In this document: one piece after another, positions 1 to 9,479 of the stretch
How the letters are laid out: every line of letters starts with the position of its first letter
How positions within the stretch are numbered: the stretch's first letter is position 1
Assembly (NCBI RefSeq): GCF_964218355.1
Contig: NZ_CAXPMC010000016.1
Coordinates: 186,001-250,000 of the forward strand
Length of the DNA: 64,000 nt
Source of the DNA: Ferrovibrio sp964218355
Lineage (GTDB): Bacteria; Pseudomonadota; Alphaproteobacteria; Ferrovibrionales; Ferrovibrionaceae
Direction of reading: 5' to 3'
Made by a program: the position numbers and the translations under genes
The notes under the pieces: generated by a model
Database searches by the model: none
Told to the model about the DNA's origin: nothing
Seen by the model: the letters and a program-made list of their open reading frames with translations, nothing else

Positions 1-1633
1 GGCCGAGCCAGAACAGGTCTTCGGCAACGCGGCTCTGCAGCGTGCCCGACGAGCGCCGCAATGCCAGCCGCTGGCGCTGGCTGCTGCCACGGATCACGGT
101 CGGCGCCTGCTCCTGCGCCACCACCCAGACATCCTTGTTGACGCCGCCGCGCTGCAGGGTGGCGCCGAAGGGATCGTTTTTCTCCGGGACGCGCGCCATG
201 CCGCCGGGCAGCACGACATACCCATCGCCATCCGCCACCACCTGCACCCGCAAGAGAATCGATTGCGGTTCCAGGCCCTGTTCACCCAGCCCGGGCGCCA
301 CCGAGGGAACAATGCGTTCCTGCGCCACAAAATCCGCCGGCCGCGCCCGGATGCGCGCCAGCAGCGCTGCACGCTGGTCGTCCTGCAGGTCGCCCACCAC
401 AACAGGCTGGTTGCGCAGGTCGTGGGCATTGCGCACGACCAGATTGTCGAAACGCTGCTCGATTTCGGCCAGAGCATAAGCCTGGCCGCTCCACCAGGTG
501 GCGATGGATGGCAGCAGCAGCCGCGCCCCCAGGAGATGCTCGGCCAGGTTCGGCAGGAAGGCCTGCAGTCCCGGCGCGCCGACCAGACCGCTGCCGATCG
601 CATTGCAGATCGCGACATGCCCCTCACGGGCCGCCTGCATCAGGCCGGCAACCCCGAGGGCGGAATCCGCACGCAGTTCCAGCGGATCGCACCATTCGCC
701 ATCCATGCGGCGCAGCACCACGTCGACCTGTTCGAGACCGGCCAGCGTCTTGATGAAGACCTTGCCGTCGCGCATGGCAAGATCGGCGCCCTCGACCAGC
801 GTCGCGCCCAGTTCGCGCGCCAGATAGATATGCTCGAAATAGGCCTCGTTATATGGCCCCGGCGTCAGCAGGACGACCTTCGGATTGTCCGGCCCCGATG
901 GCGCACGCGCCGCAAGATCGGCCTGCCAGTATTCGAAATGGGTGTTCAGCGGCCGCACCCGGCATTGCCGCAGCGCCTGGCCCATCACGCGCGACATCAC
1001 GCGCCGGTTCTGCAGGGCATAACCGGCCCCGGCCGGGGCCTGGGTGCGGTCGGCTATCACCCGCCAGATGCCGTCCGGGCCGCGCACCAGCTCGGCGGCA
1101 TAATGCTGCAGCATACGCCCCGGCATCTCGCCGTCCGTGCGGCAGGCCGGGCGGAGAAACTCCTGATGCCCGAAGACCAGCGCCGGCGGAATCCGCCGCT
1201 CGGCCAGCAACCGCATCGGCCCGTACAAGTCCCGCAGGACCAGATCGAGCAGGGTCGCACGCTGGATCAGCCCGGCCTCGATATGGCTCCACTCCTCGGC
1301 GGACAGCAGCACCGGAACCGGATCGAGGCGCCAGGGCCGCTGTTCCGGCAGGGGCGGCACGATCTCGCTGGCCGCACCGGTATCGCCCGGCAACTCATAG
1401 AGATTGTAGGTGACGCCCTCATCCTCGAGATACTGGCGGGCCCGCTGGGCGCGTTCGGCGAGGCCGCTGGAGCCCAGTGTCGACAGACTCGCCAGCAGGC
1501 CCTGCCAGTGAGCGCGGATCACACCCTGGCCGGTGACCATTTCATCATAGGCTTCCTCGACCGGCACCATCGGCGCGGAGGCCGGTTGCGCGGCCGGTGC
1601 CGGGGCAGTCATGGCCTGCAGGGGCGAGTTCAT
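1..1633 (-). CDS. Circularly permuted ATP-grasp / alpha-E fusion protein (C-terminus cut by window edge)
   Basis: Reading leftwards from an ATG at 1633 the frame stays open to base 1, so the 3' end is missing. The protein fits the circularly permuted ATP-grasp type 2 family (DUF404/DUF407), with blocks such as TPGPYNEAYFEH and VAICNAIGSGL; the last visible residues (VAEDLFWLGR) are the typical opening of an alpha-E (DUF403) domain, indicating a fusion. Family knowledge: these proteins travel with transglutaminase-like proteins and are predicted peptide or amide ligases acting on an unknown substrate. It starts 27 bases after the transglutaminase stop at 1661, so the two are probably one operon. 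A second in-frame ATG lies at 1612. The family call is firm; the biochemical role is not known. Confidence 0.88.
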   Translation of the reverse strand, partial: MNSPLQAMTAPAPAAQPASAPMVPVEEAYDEMVTGQGVIRAHWQGLLASLSTLGSSGLAERAQRARQYLEDEGVTYNLYELPGDTGAASEIVPPLPEQRPWRLDPVPVLLSAEEWSHIEAGLIQRATLLDLVLRDLYGPMRLLAERRIPPALVFGHQEFLRPACRTDGEMPGRMLQHYAAELVRGPDGIWRVIADRTQAPAGAGYALQNRRVMSRVMGQALRQCRVRPLNTHFEYWQADLAARAPSGPDNPKVVLLTPGPYNEAYFEHIYLARELGATLVEGADLAMRDGKVFIKTLAGLEQVDVVLRRMDGEWCDPLELRADSALGVAGLMQAAREGHVAICNAIGSGLVGAPGLQAFLPNLAEHLLGARLLLPSIATWWSGQAYALAEIEQRFDNLVVRNAHDLRNQPVVVGDLQDDQRAALLARIRARPADFVAQERIVPSVAPGLGEQGLEPQSILLRVQVVADGDGYVVLPGGMARVPEKNDPFGATLQRGGVNKDVWVVAQEQAPTVIRGSSQRQRLALRRSSGTLQSRVAEDLFWLG

Positions 1634-1660
1634 GGGCGGCATCCGAATCGGGATGCGAGT

Positions 1661-4600
1661 TTAACCGGTTCGCAGATCGAGAGTAAGCGGCTGTTCGCGC
1701 CGGGTCGGCGCCACCGGCACCGGCATTGGCCCGGGTGTGTGGCCCATGGCGAAGAACCGGGCCCGGCGGCGCGCCTCGGCCTCGTTCCCGTTGACCGGGA
1801 AAGTGTCGTAGTTGCGGCCACCCGGATGCGCCACATGGTAGCTGCAGCCCCCTAGCGACCGGCCGTTCCAGCCGTCAAACAGGTCGATGGTCAGCGGCGT
1901 ATGGACGCCAATGGTGGGATGCAGCGCACTGGGCGGTGACCAGGCCTTGTAGCGGATGCCGGCCACATACTCCCCCGGCACGCCGGTTGCCCGCAGCGGC
2001 ACGGCCCGGCCGTTGCAGGCCAGCACATGGCGGCCGTCCACCAGACCCTGCACCTTGATCTGCAGGCGTTCGACCGCGCTGTCGACATAGCGTGCAGTGC
2101 CGCTGCCGGTCGCCTCCTCGCCCAGCACATGCCAGGGTTCCAGTGCATGACGCAGTTCGACCTCAAGCCCGCGCGCGGCAAAGCTGCCGATCTGCGGAAA
2201 GCGGAATTCGCCATGGGCGGCGAACCAGTCGCGTTCGAAGGGCAGTCCGGCTTCCTGCAGGTCGTCGAGCACGTCATGGAAATCCTGCAGGCAGAAATGC
2301 GGCAGCAGGAATTCGTCATGCAGCCGCGTGCCCCAGCGCACCGGCCGGCGGGTATAGGGCCTGTCCCAGAATACCGACAGCAGGCCGCGCAGCAGCAATT
2401 GCTGGGCCAGGCTCATGCGCGCATCCGGCGGCATCTCGAAGGCACGCAGCTCGACAAGGCCGAGGCGGCCGGTCGGGCCATCCGGTGAATACAGCTTGTC
2501 GATGCAGAATTCCGTACGATGCGTATTGCCTGTGATATCGACCAGCACATTGCGGAAAATGCGGTCGACCAGCCACAGGGGCGGATCCGGATTGCGGCTG
2601 GCCTGCTCGAAAGCGATCTCGAGGTTGACCAGAGCGTCGTCCCGGCCCTCGTCGACACGCGGATGCTGCGAGGTCGGACCGATGAACAGGCCGGAAAACA
2701 GATAGGACAGCGACGGGTGATTCTGCCAGTAGCCGACCAGGCTGCGCACCAGGTCGGGCCGGCGCAGGAACGGGCTGTCGGCCGGCTGTGCGGCGCCCAT
2801 GACGACGTGATTGCCGCCGCCGGTGCCGACATGACGGCCATCAAGCATGAATTTCTCGGTACCCAGCCGGGTCTGCCGTGCCTCGTCGTACAGGACCGTG
2901 GTGCGCTCGGTCAGTTCGCGCCAGCTGGCAGATGGGTGGATGTTCACCTCGATCACGCCCGGGTCCGGTGTGACGCTGAAATGCAGCAGGCGGGGATCGC
3001 GCGGCGGCAGATAGCCTTCGATCACCACCTTGCGGCCGAGCGTCGCCGCCGTGTCCTCGATGGCGGTGACGAGATCGAGATAGTCTTCCGCCTGCTGCAG
3101 CGGTGGCATGAAGACATGCAGCAGGCCGCCGCGCGGCTCGATGCACATGGCGGTACGCGTGACGGAAGCATCGGACTGCTGGCTGCCCGGCGGCAGCGGC
3201 GCCTGCTCGCGCCGAAGCTGTCCGGTCACACCCTGGCCGCGCGCCCAGGCCTGCATGCGGTCGGCGACCTGCCGGTTCGCCTCGCGGAACACGGCATGCG
3301 GTGGCAGGGGCGGCCGGTCCGCCATGGTGTCTTCGGCATATTGATACGGATAATCCTTGGCGGCCACCCAGGGCAGAGAATCGAGCGGCAGGCGGAAACC
3401 CATCGGCGAATCGCCGGGCAGCAGGTACATGGTCTGCGGCCGGAAGAACCATGGCCCGGAGCGCCAGCGCGGCACGCCGCTGCTGTAATCGCGGGTCAGC
3501 GGCAGGGCATAACCGACTGCCCTGTCGAGGCCCTGCTCGAACACGCGGGCGAGGCGTGCGCGTTCCTCTGGATCCTGCAGATGCGACCGGAAAGGGTCGA
3601 CATTCACCGGCAGGCGGCGTTCACGCCACAGGTAATACCAGATATCCTCGAAGCCGGGGATGCGACAGCCCGGATCGACCTGCAGGCGTTCGGCCAGAGT
3701 TGCGGCAAAGATGTCGGCATCGCGGTCAGTGGCGCCATCACCGGCATCCTCATCGGCGGCCAGCAGGTCGCGCTCACGCCAGACCGGCTCGCCATCGCGG
3801 CGCCAGTGACAGCTCAGCGCCCAGCGCGGCAGCTGCTCACCGGGATACCATTTGCCCTGGCCATAATGAAGCAGCGGCGACGGCGCGAAACGATCAGCCA
3901 GTCGCCGCAGCAGCTTGCCCGCCAGCAGCCGCTTGGTCGGCCCGAGGGCGGCCGTATTCCATTCGGCGCCCTCCATGTCGTCGACCGACACGAAGGTCGG
4001 TTCGCCGCCCATGGTCAGACGCATGTCGCCGGTGACCAGACGTGCATCGACAGCGTCCCCGAGCGCCAGCATCTTCTGCCAGTTCTCGTCGGAAATCGGC
4101 TTGGTCACCCGCGGCGTCTCGCGGAACCGCGTAACCCGCATGTCGTAGTCGAAGCTGACTTCCGCTTTCTCCAGCGCGCCCGAGATCGGTGCTGCCGATT
4201 GCGGTTCCGGTGTGGCTGCCAGCGGGATATGACCCTCCCCGGCCATCAGGCCCGAGGTGGGATCAAGGCCGATCCAGCCGGCGCCGGGCAGGTAGACCTC
4301 GACCCAGGCATGCAGGTCGGTGAAATCCGCCGCCGGCCCTTCGGGGCCGTCCAGCGGCTTCACGTCGGCCACCAGCTGGATCAGATAGCCCGAAACGAAA
4401 CGCGTGGCGAAGCCGAGGTGGCGCAGGGCCTGCACCAGCAGCCACGAGGTGTCGCGGCAGGATCCGCTTTTCATCTCCAGGGTCTGCTCGGCGGTCTGCA
4501 CCCCCGGCTCCATGCGGATGAGATACTTGATTTCGCTGGCCAGCCGCTGGTTCAGGCCGACGAGAAAATCGACGGTGCGGGCGCGCTCGCGCGGCACGGC

Positions 4601-4996
4601 AGCCAGCCACTGGCTGAGCAGGCGGCCCGGCGGGTCCACGCGCTGGAACGGTGCCAGCTCCTGGTCAAGCGTGTGGTCGTATTCGAAAGGGAAATGCTCG
4701 GCATCCGGTTCGAGGAAGAAGTCGAAGGGATTGATGACCGCCATGTCGGCGACCAGGTCGACCACCACCTCGAAACGGTCGGTCTTTTCCGGAAAGACCA
4801 GGCGGGCGAGATAATTGCCCTGCGGGTCCTGCTGCCAGTTGATGAAGTGGTCCTGCGGCTCGATGCGCAGCGAATAGCTGAGAACCGGGGTGCGGCTGTG
4901 TGGGGCCGGACGCAACCGGATGGTCTGTGGACCGAGGCTGATCAGGCGATCGTAGCTGTAGCTGGTACGGTGATGCAGCGCGACCTGGATGCTCAT
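1661..4996 (-). CDS. Transglutaminase-like / DUF2126 protein
   Basis: A 1111-residue protein. Residues about 1-110 are the bacterial transglutaminase N-terminal beta domain. Residues about 150-260 form the cysteine-protease-like core, with candidate catalytic Cys180 (SGSCRD), His229 (LHAW) and Asp245 (GLDPTSG). The remaining roughly 800 residues match the DUF2126 layout. No signal peptide or membrane segment is seen, so it is probably cytoplasmic. In many proteobacteria this protein is encoded next to circularly permuted ATP-grasp and alpha-E proteins, as here, and the set has been proposed to make or cleave an isopeptide-type bond. Its natural substrate is unknown. The start is the first ATG and is preceded by a 136-base spacer from the gamma-glutamyltransferase-like gene, so it probably has its own promoter. 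Confidence 0.9.
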   Translation of the reverse strand: MSIQVALHHRTSYSYDRLISLGPQTIRLRPAPHSRTPVLSYSLRIEPQDHFINWQQDPQGNYLARLVFPEKTDRFEVVVDLVADMAVINPFDFFLEPDAEHFPFEYDHTLDQELAPFQRVDPPGRLLSQWLAAVPRERARTVDFLVGLNQRLASEIKYLIRMEPGVQTAEQTLEMKSGSCRDTSWLLVQALRHLGFATRFVSGYLIQLVADVKPLDGPEGPAADFTDLHAWVEVYLPGAGWIGLDPTSGLMAGEGHIPLAATPEPQSAAPISGALEKAEVSFDYDMRVTRFRETPRVTKPISDENWQKMLALGDAVDARLVTGDMRLTMGGEPTFVSVDDMEGAEWNTAALGPTKRLLAGKLLRRLADRFAPSPLLHYGQGKWYPGEQLPRWALSCHWRRDGEPVWRERDLLAADEDAGDGATDRDADIFAATLAERLQVDPGCRIPGFEDIWYYLWRERRLPVNVDPFRSHLQDPEERARLARVFEQGLDRAVGYALPLTRDYSSGVPRWRSGPWFFRPQTMYLLPGDSPMGFRLPLDSLPWVAAKDYPYQYAEDTMADRPPLPPHAVFREANRQVADRMQAWARGQGVTGQLRREQAPLPPGSQQSDASVTRTAMCIEPRGGLLHVFMPPLQQAEDYLDLVTAIEDTAATLGRKVVIEGYLPPRDPRLLHFSVTPDPGVIEVNIHPSASWRELTERTTVLYDEARQTRLGTEKFMLDGRHVGTGGGNHVVMGAAQPADSPFLRRPDLVRSLVGYWQNHPSLSYLFSGLFIGPTSQHPRVDEGRDDALVNLEIAFEQASRNPDPPLWLVDRIFRNVLVDITGNTHRTEFCIDKLYSPDGPTGRLGLVELRAFEMPPDARMSLAQQLLLRGLLSVFWDRPYTRRPVRWGTRLHDEFLLPHFCLQDFHDVLDDLQEAGLPFERDWFAAHGEFRFPQIGSFAARGLEVELRHALEPWHVLGEEATGSGTARYVDSAVERLQIKVQGLVDGRHVLACNGRAVPLRATGVPGEYVAGIRYKAWSPPSALHPTIGVHTPLTIDLFDGWNGRSLGGCSYHVAHPGGRNYDTFPVNGNEAEARRRARFFAMGHTPGPMPVPVAPTRREQPLTLDLRTG

Positions 4997-5132
4997 CCTG
5001 CTGGCTCTCGGACAGATGTTCTCTGCCCCGATGCAATCGGTATGCCGCGCGCTTGTCCAGCCCTAAACGGCCAGCCGCGCCATATCCGCCCAATGGCCGG
5101 TCAGCCGGCGCCATTTTTTCAGGCAGACCCCA

Positions 5133-6731
5133 TCAGAAGCCGGCTACGGCGCCATCACTGCGCGGATCGGTGGCACCTTCCAGCATACCATCCGTATGCC
5201 GCACAATCGCGCCGGCATGCCCCATGGTACCGGTGAAATCCGGCAGCCTTTCCACCAGATGACCGGCCGCCTGCAGTTCGGTGACAAGTGCAGGGTCGAA
5301 GCGGCCCTCCAGCTTGAGGCTGACACTGCCCTCGCCCCAGGTCTTGCCCAGCAGCCAGCGCGGTGCGGTGACCGCCGCCTGCAGCTTCTGGCCGAACATG
5401 GCATAGCGGCTGAACAGGGCCGACTGGGTCTGCGGCTGGCCCTCGCCGCCCATGGTGCCGTAGACCATTTCCCGCCCGTCGACAAACCGGGCCATGGCCG
5501 GGTTCAGGGTATGGAAGGGCATGCGGCCGGGTGCCAGAAGGCGCGGACCGTTCCCGTCCAGCGTGAAGCTGCTGCCGCGGTTCTGCCAGTTGATGCCGGT
5601 CTCGGGCAGCACGCAGCCGGACCCGTATTCGAAATAGATCGACTGGATGAAACTGACCATCAGGCCACTGCCGTCGATGGCACCCATCCAGGTGGTGTCG
5701 CCGGCTTCCGCCGGCTGCGGCCACGGCAGGGCCGTGCGGCGGTCGACCTTTGCCGCCAGCGCATCAAGGCGGTCGGCCTGCAGCCAGTCTTCCGCCCGCT
5801 CCGGCATGCTGTCAGGATCGCCGAGAATGCGGTCGCGCACCAGGAAAGCCTGCTTGGTGGCCTCAACAAGGCCATGCAGATGGTCGAAGCCCTCGGCTTC
5901 GCCGACACCGAGCCGGTCGAAGATCGCGAGGATCATCAGCGAGGACAGCCCCTGCGTCGGCGGCGGAAAATTGTACAGGGTCGCCCCGCCGGCTGTGCGG
6001 ATATCGACGGACAGCGGCGCGAGCCGGCGGGCCCGGTGCGCGGCCAGGTCGGCCCCGGTCACCGGGCTGCCGATAGCGGCGAGATCGGCAGCGATTCTTC
6101 CGGCCAGCGCACCGCGATAGAAATCCTCGGTGCCGCCGGCACCGATGGCTTTCAGGGTGGCCGCCAGGGCCGGCAGTTTCAGCAGGCTGCCTTCGCGCGG
6201 CGGCCGGCCATCCGGCAGGAAAGCAGCGGCAAAGCCCGGCACATCCTTCAGGCCCGGCAGTTTCTCGGCGGTCAGTTCCTGCTGGCTGGCGGTCACCGGG
6301 AAGCCGCTCTCGCCATGCCAGACGGCGTCTTCCATCAGGCGCGACAGCGGCAGGCGGCCACCCAGTTCACTGCTCAGCTGCATTGCCTCGCCCCAGCCGC
6401 TGACCGTGGCGGCCACGGTATTGGCGGCCAGCGGTCCGCGCCAGGGGATGCTGTCATGACCGGCGCGGCGGTAGAGGTCCGGTGTCGCCGCGGCGGCGGC
6501 GCGGCCGCAGGCCTCGATCGCCACCGGGGCCTGCCCCGGCGCGGCAATCAGCCAGAACCCGTCGCCGCCGATGCCGGTCATATGCGGATAGACCACCGTC
6601 AGCGTGGCGGCCATGGCAACCGTCGCCTCGATGGCGTTGCCGCCCTCACGCAGCACGCGCAGGCCGGCTTCGGAAGCCAGATGATGCGGAGCCGTGACCA
6701 TGCCACGGCGGGCGCGGGGCGTGTTCAGCAT
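5133..6731 (-). CDS. Gamma-glutamyltransferase family hydrolase
   Basis: A 532-residue Ntn-hydrolase of the gamma-glutamyltranspeptidase family. The N-terminus carries the family block APHHLASEAGLRVLREGGNA and later TGIGGDGF. The probable autoprocessing site is the Thr pair in GDTTWMGAID at about residue 330, equivalent to the new N-terminal Thr of the small subunit. Unlike classical periplasmic GGT there is no signal peptide, so it is probably cytoplasmic and may act on a gamma-glutamyl amide or related amide rather than glutathione. The start lies 7 bases after the TSUP gene stop, suggesting shared transcription with 6739-7563. Substrate is not deducible; the glutamine-synthetase-like ligase at 23.7-25.1 kb is a possible but distant functional partner. 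Confidence 0.85.
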   Translation of the reverse strand: MLNTPRARRGMVTAPHHLASEAGLRVLREGGNAIEATVAMAATLTVVYPHMTGIGGDGFWLIAAPGQAPVAIEACGRAAAAATPDLYRRAGHDSIPWRGPLAANTVAATVSGWGEAMQLSSELGGRLPLSRLMEDAVWHGESGFPVTASQQELTAEKLPGLKDVPGFAAAFLPDGRPPREGSLLKLPALAATLKAIGAGGTEDFYRGALAGRIAADLAAIGSPVTGADLAAHRARRLAPLSVDIRTAGGATLYNFPPPTQGLSSLMILAIFDRLGVGEAEGFDHLHGLVEATKQAFLVRDRILGDPDSMPERAEDWLQADRLDALAAKVDRRTALPWPQPAEAGDTTWMGAIDGSGLMVSFIQSIYFEYGSGCVLPETGINWQNRGSSFTLDGNGPRLLAPGRMPFHTLNPAMARFVDGREMVYGTMGGEGQPQTQSALFSRYAMFGQKLQAAVTAPRWLLGKTWGEGSVSLKLEGRFDPALVTELQAAGHLVERLPDFTGTMGHAGAIVRHTDGMLEGATDPRSDGAVAGF

Positions 6732-6738
6732 GACGTGC

Positions 6739-7563
6739 CTAGAACAGCAGGCCGTGGAACATGCGCAGGGCGGTCAGGCCGAGGAACACGGCAAAGACCC
6801 GCTTCAGGTTCTTCGTGTTCAGGCCATGCGCCATCCGCGCCCCCACCGGCGCCAGCAGCGACGAGGTCGGGAAGATCAGTGCAAAGCCGATCAGGTTGAT
6901 ATAGCCCAGCGAGAATGGCGGCAGATTCTCCGCATTCCATCCGCTGATCACGAATCCGATGGTGCCGGGAATGCCGATGATGAAACCGATCGCCGCAGCC
7001 GTGCCAACCGCGCGATGCACCGGATAGCCAAACAGGGTCAGGATCGGCACGCTCAGTGTGCCGCCGCCGATGCCCATCATCGCCGATATGGCCCCGATCA
7101 CGGAGGCCAGCGCGCTTTTCGGCGGACCTTCCGGGAGGCGTTCGGCGATGCGCCAATCCTGACGTCCGAAGCCCATATGCAGCGAGACGACGGTCGCCAC
7201 CACGGCGAATACCGCCGTCAGCACCGGCCCGCGTACCACGCCCGCCAGTGCGGTGCCCGCCAGCACGCCAAGGAAGATCCACGGCCCCCAGGACCTCAGC
7301 AGGTCGAAATCCACGGCGCCGCGCCGATGATGCGCCCGCACCGACGTCACCGAGGTCACGATGATGGTGGCCAGTGAGGTGCCAACCGCGACCTTCATCC
7401 GCACCGCCTCGTCAATGCCGATGCTGGAAAACAGATGCCACAGCACCGGTACGATGACGATGCCGCCGCCGACGCCGAGCAGGCCTGCCGTTATGCCTGC
7501 CACTGCACCGGCCGCCAGCAGCAGGCCGCCGAAAATCAGCAGGTCGGAAAGCGGTAGGTCCAT
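6739..7563 (-). CDS. TSUP family (TauE/SafE) membrane exporter
   Basis: A 274-residue membrane protein with about eight hydrophobic helices and the duplicated TSUP glycine motifs: AGLLGVGGG near residue 27 in the first half and MGIGGG near residue 165 in the second. Family members move sulfite, sulfoacetate or other small organosulfur or carboxylate anions across the inner membrane. It sits between the GGT-like gene, 7 bases downstream, and the TRAP importer, whose dctM ends 38 bases upstream, and may be co-transcribed with both. The transported ion cannot be told from sequence. The ATG at 7563 gives a normal full-length family member. Confidence 0.88.
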   Translation of the reverse strand: MDLPLSDLLIFGGLLLAAGAVAGITAGLLGVGGGIVIVPVLWHLFSSIGIDEAVRMKVAVGTSLATIIVTSVTSVRAHHRRGAVDFDLLRSWGPWIFLGVLAGTALAGVVRGPVLTAVFAVVATVVSLHMGFGRQDWRIAERLPEGPPKSALASVIGAISAMMGIGGGTLSVPILTLFGYPVHRAVGTAAAIGFIIGIPGTIGFVISGWNAENLPPFSLGYINLIGFALIFPTSSLLAPVGARMAHGLNTKNLKRVFAVFLGLTALRMFHGLLF

Positions 7564-7601
7564 GCGAAACAGCCCTTTTTACCCTTGGTGCCAACCGGCC
7601 G

Positions 7602-8927
7602 CTACCAGCCGATGGCCTTCGGCAGCCAGGTGGCAAACGGCGGGTAGAGGAAGACCAGCACCAGAGTGATGATCTGGAGTCCGATGAATGGAACCACACC
7701 ACGGTAGATGTCAAGCGTGGCGACCTGCGGCGGAGCGACACCACGCAGGTAAAACAGCGCCCAGCCGAAAGGGGGAGTCAGGAAGGAGCTTTGCAGGTTG
7801 ACCGCGATCAGGATCGCGACCCAGACCAGATTGACACTGTCGGCCTGCAGGATCGGCAGGAATAGCGGCACCACGATATAGCTGATCTCGATCCATTCGA
7901 TGAAGAAACCGAGGATAAAGATCAGTACCATCATGAAGATGATCACACCGGTGGTCCCGCCCGGAACCAATCGGAAGACATCCTGGACCAATTGCTCGCC
8001 ATGCAGACCGCGGAAGGCCAGTGCAAAGACCTGGGCGCAGATCAGCACGAAGAACATCATCGCGGTGATCCGGGTGGTGGAATAGACCGCCTCCCGCAGA
8101 ACCGTCCAGCTGAAGCGGCGTGCCAGTGCCACCACCAGGATGCTGCCCAGAGCGCCCATGGAAGCCGCCTCGGTCGGCGCCGCGACGCCGCCGATGATCG
8201 ACCCCAGCACGGCGATCACGAGGCCGACCGGCGGCAGCCCGACCTGCAGCACCTTGACCAGCAGTTCCCGCCGCGGCATGGCATCGCGCTCTGCCTGTGG
8301 TACCGGCGGCATCAGGTCGGGCCGCAGCCAGCCCAGCCCGAGCAGATAGATGACGTAGACCGCCGACAGCAGCAGACCGGGGAAAACGGCCGCCGCAAAC
8401 AGCGTGCCGACGGACTCGCCGAAAATATCGGCCAGCAGGATCAGGATCAGGCTGGGCGGAATCAGCTGGCCAAGCGAGCCCGAGGCGCAGATCGCGCCAC
8501 AGGCAATCCGCGCGTCATAGCCGCGTCGCAGCAGGGCCGGCAGGGTCAGTAGGCCGAGGGTGACGATGGTGGCACCGACCACGCCGGTGGTTGCCCCCAT
8601 CAGGACGCCGACCAGCACGAGGCCGATACCCATGCCGCCACGCAGGCTTCCGGCCAGATGCCCGATCACATCCATCAGCTCGTCGGCAATGCGGGATTTC
8701 TCCAGCATCACACCCATGAAGACGAATAACGGAATTGCCAGCAGGGTGTAGTTCGAGATCACCCCGAAGATGCGCGCCGGCAGCAGGTTGAACAGCAGCG
8801 CCCCGAAACCGAGATAACCGAAGACAAAACCGCTGACTGCCAGGGTCAGCGCGACCGGGATACCGAGTGCGAGCAGCAGGAAGAACGAGGCGATGCAGGC
8901 AATCGCCAGAATTTCATTCAGCGGCAT
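7602..8927 (-). CDS. dctM: TRAP transporter large permease (DctM type)
   Basis: About 441 residues with 12-13 hydrophobic segments, the large membrane subunit that couples sodium to solute movement in TRAP importers. The ATG at 8927 was chosen because the protein then begins MPLNEILAIACIAS directly before the first membrane helix and overlaps the dctQ stop by 14 bases. An upstream in-frame start at 8996 would add a polar tail lying fully inside dctQ. Motifs such as GVVGATIVTLGLLTLPALL and GQLIPPSLILILLAD fit the family. It forms one unit with dctQ and dctP. Confidence 0.92.
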   Translation of the reverse strand: MPLNEILAIACIASFFLLLALGIPVALTLAVSGFVFGYLGFGALLFNLLPARIFGVISNYTLLAIPLFVFMGVMLEKSRIADELMDVIGHLAGSLRGGMGIGLVLVGVLMGATTGVVGATIVTLGLLTLPALLRRGYDARIACGAICASGSLGQLIPPSLILILLADIFGESVGTLFAAAVFPGLLLSAVYVIYLLGLGWLRPDLMPPVPQAERDAMPRRELLVKVLQVGLPPVGLVIAVLGSIIGGVAAPTEAASMGALGSILVVALARRFSWTVLREAVYSTTRITAMMFFVLICAQVFALAFRGLHGEQLVQDVFRLVPGGTTGVIIFMMVLIFILGFFIEWIEISYIVVPLFLPILQADSVNLVWVAILIAVNLQSSFLTPPFGWALFYLRGVAPPQVATLDIYRGVVPFIGLQIITLVLVFLYPPFATWLPKAIGW

Positions 8928-9462
8928 GACGGGGCGAAACCATGGAACCTGGTTGGCCAGCAGCGGACAGGGCTGCCGACCCGGTGAGAATGACACGCAG
9001 GGCAGCCGCCAGGCTCTGCAATACCAGCAGCACGAAACCGGCAGGGATGCAGGCCTTGAGGACCCAGCGATAGGGCAGACCGCCCGGATCGGGCGAGCCC
9101 TCGCCGACCGAGAAGGACTGCATCACGTAGGGAATCGACAGCCAGACGATCAGGGCGGAAACCGCCGCCACCAGCAGGAAGGAAACCATTTCGATTCCCC
9201 GCTGCAGGCGCGGCGGAAACCGGTTGTAGATCACATCCACCCGGACATGCCCGTCATGCCGGATGGCATAGGCCATGGACAGGATGGCAATCGGGGCCAT
9301 CAGGTGCCATTCCAGCTCCTGCATGGCCACCGATCCCGTACTGAACGCGTAGCGCAGCAGCACATTCGTCGCCATCACCAGAACGATCGCCAGTGCGGCC
9401 CAGGCGGTAACCCGCCCGCAACCCTCGACAACCGCATCCAGCGCCCGCACCACGCGTCCCAT
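8914..9462 (-). CDS. dctQ: TRAP transporter small permease (DctQ type)
   Basis: About 182 residues, four predicted membrane helices, the small membrane subunit of a TRAP importer. The start at 9462 is supported by a GGAG ribosome site about 9 bases upstream and a clean 17-base gap after dctP; a longer frame from 9540 would run into dctP. The conserved segment ELEWHLMAPIAILSMAYAIRHDGHVRVDV is family typical. It assembles with DctM in the inner membrane and docks the binding protein from 9480-10580. Confidence 0.9.
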   Translation of the reverse strand: MGRVVRALDAVVEGCGRVTAWAALAIVLVMATNVLLRYAFSTGSVAMQELEWHLMAPIAILSMAYAIRHDGHVRVDVIYNRFPPRLQRGIEMVSFLLVAAVSALIVWLSIPYVMQSFSVGEGSPDPGGLPYRWVLKACIPAGFVLLVLQSLAAALRVILTGSAALSAAGQPGSMVSPRHAAE

Positions 9463-9479
9463 GACCTTGCGCTCCGCCG

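Noticed and set aside
5093..5119. Hairpin ATGGCCGG/CCGGCGCCAT followed by six T on the plus strand, resembling an intrinsic terminator
   Set aside because: Both flanking genes are on the minus strand, so the T-run is on the wrong side; the stem also has a two-base bulge.
2519..5236. A 905-codon open frame on the plus strand opposite the transglutaminase gene
   Set aside because: It is His/Arg/Gln/Gly-rich without domain features and mirrors the codon bias of the real minus-strand gene; such long antisense frames are common in GC-rich DNA.
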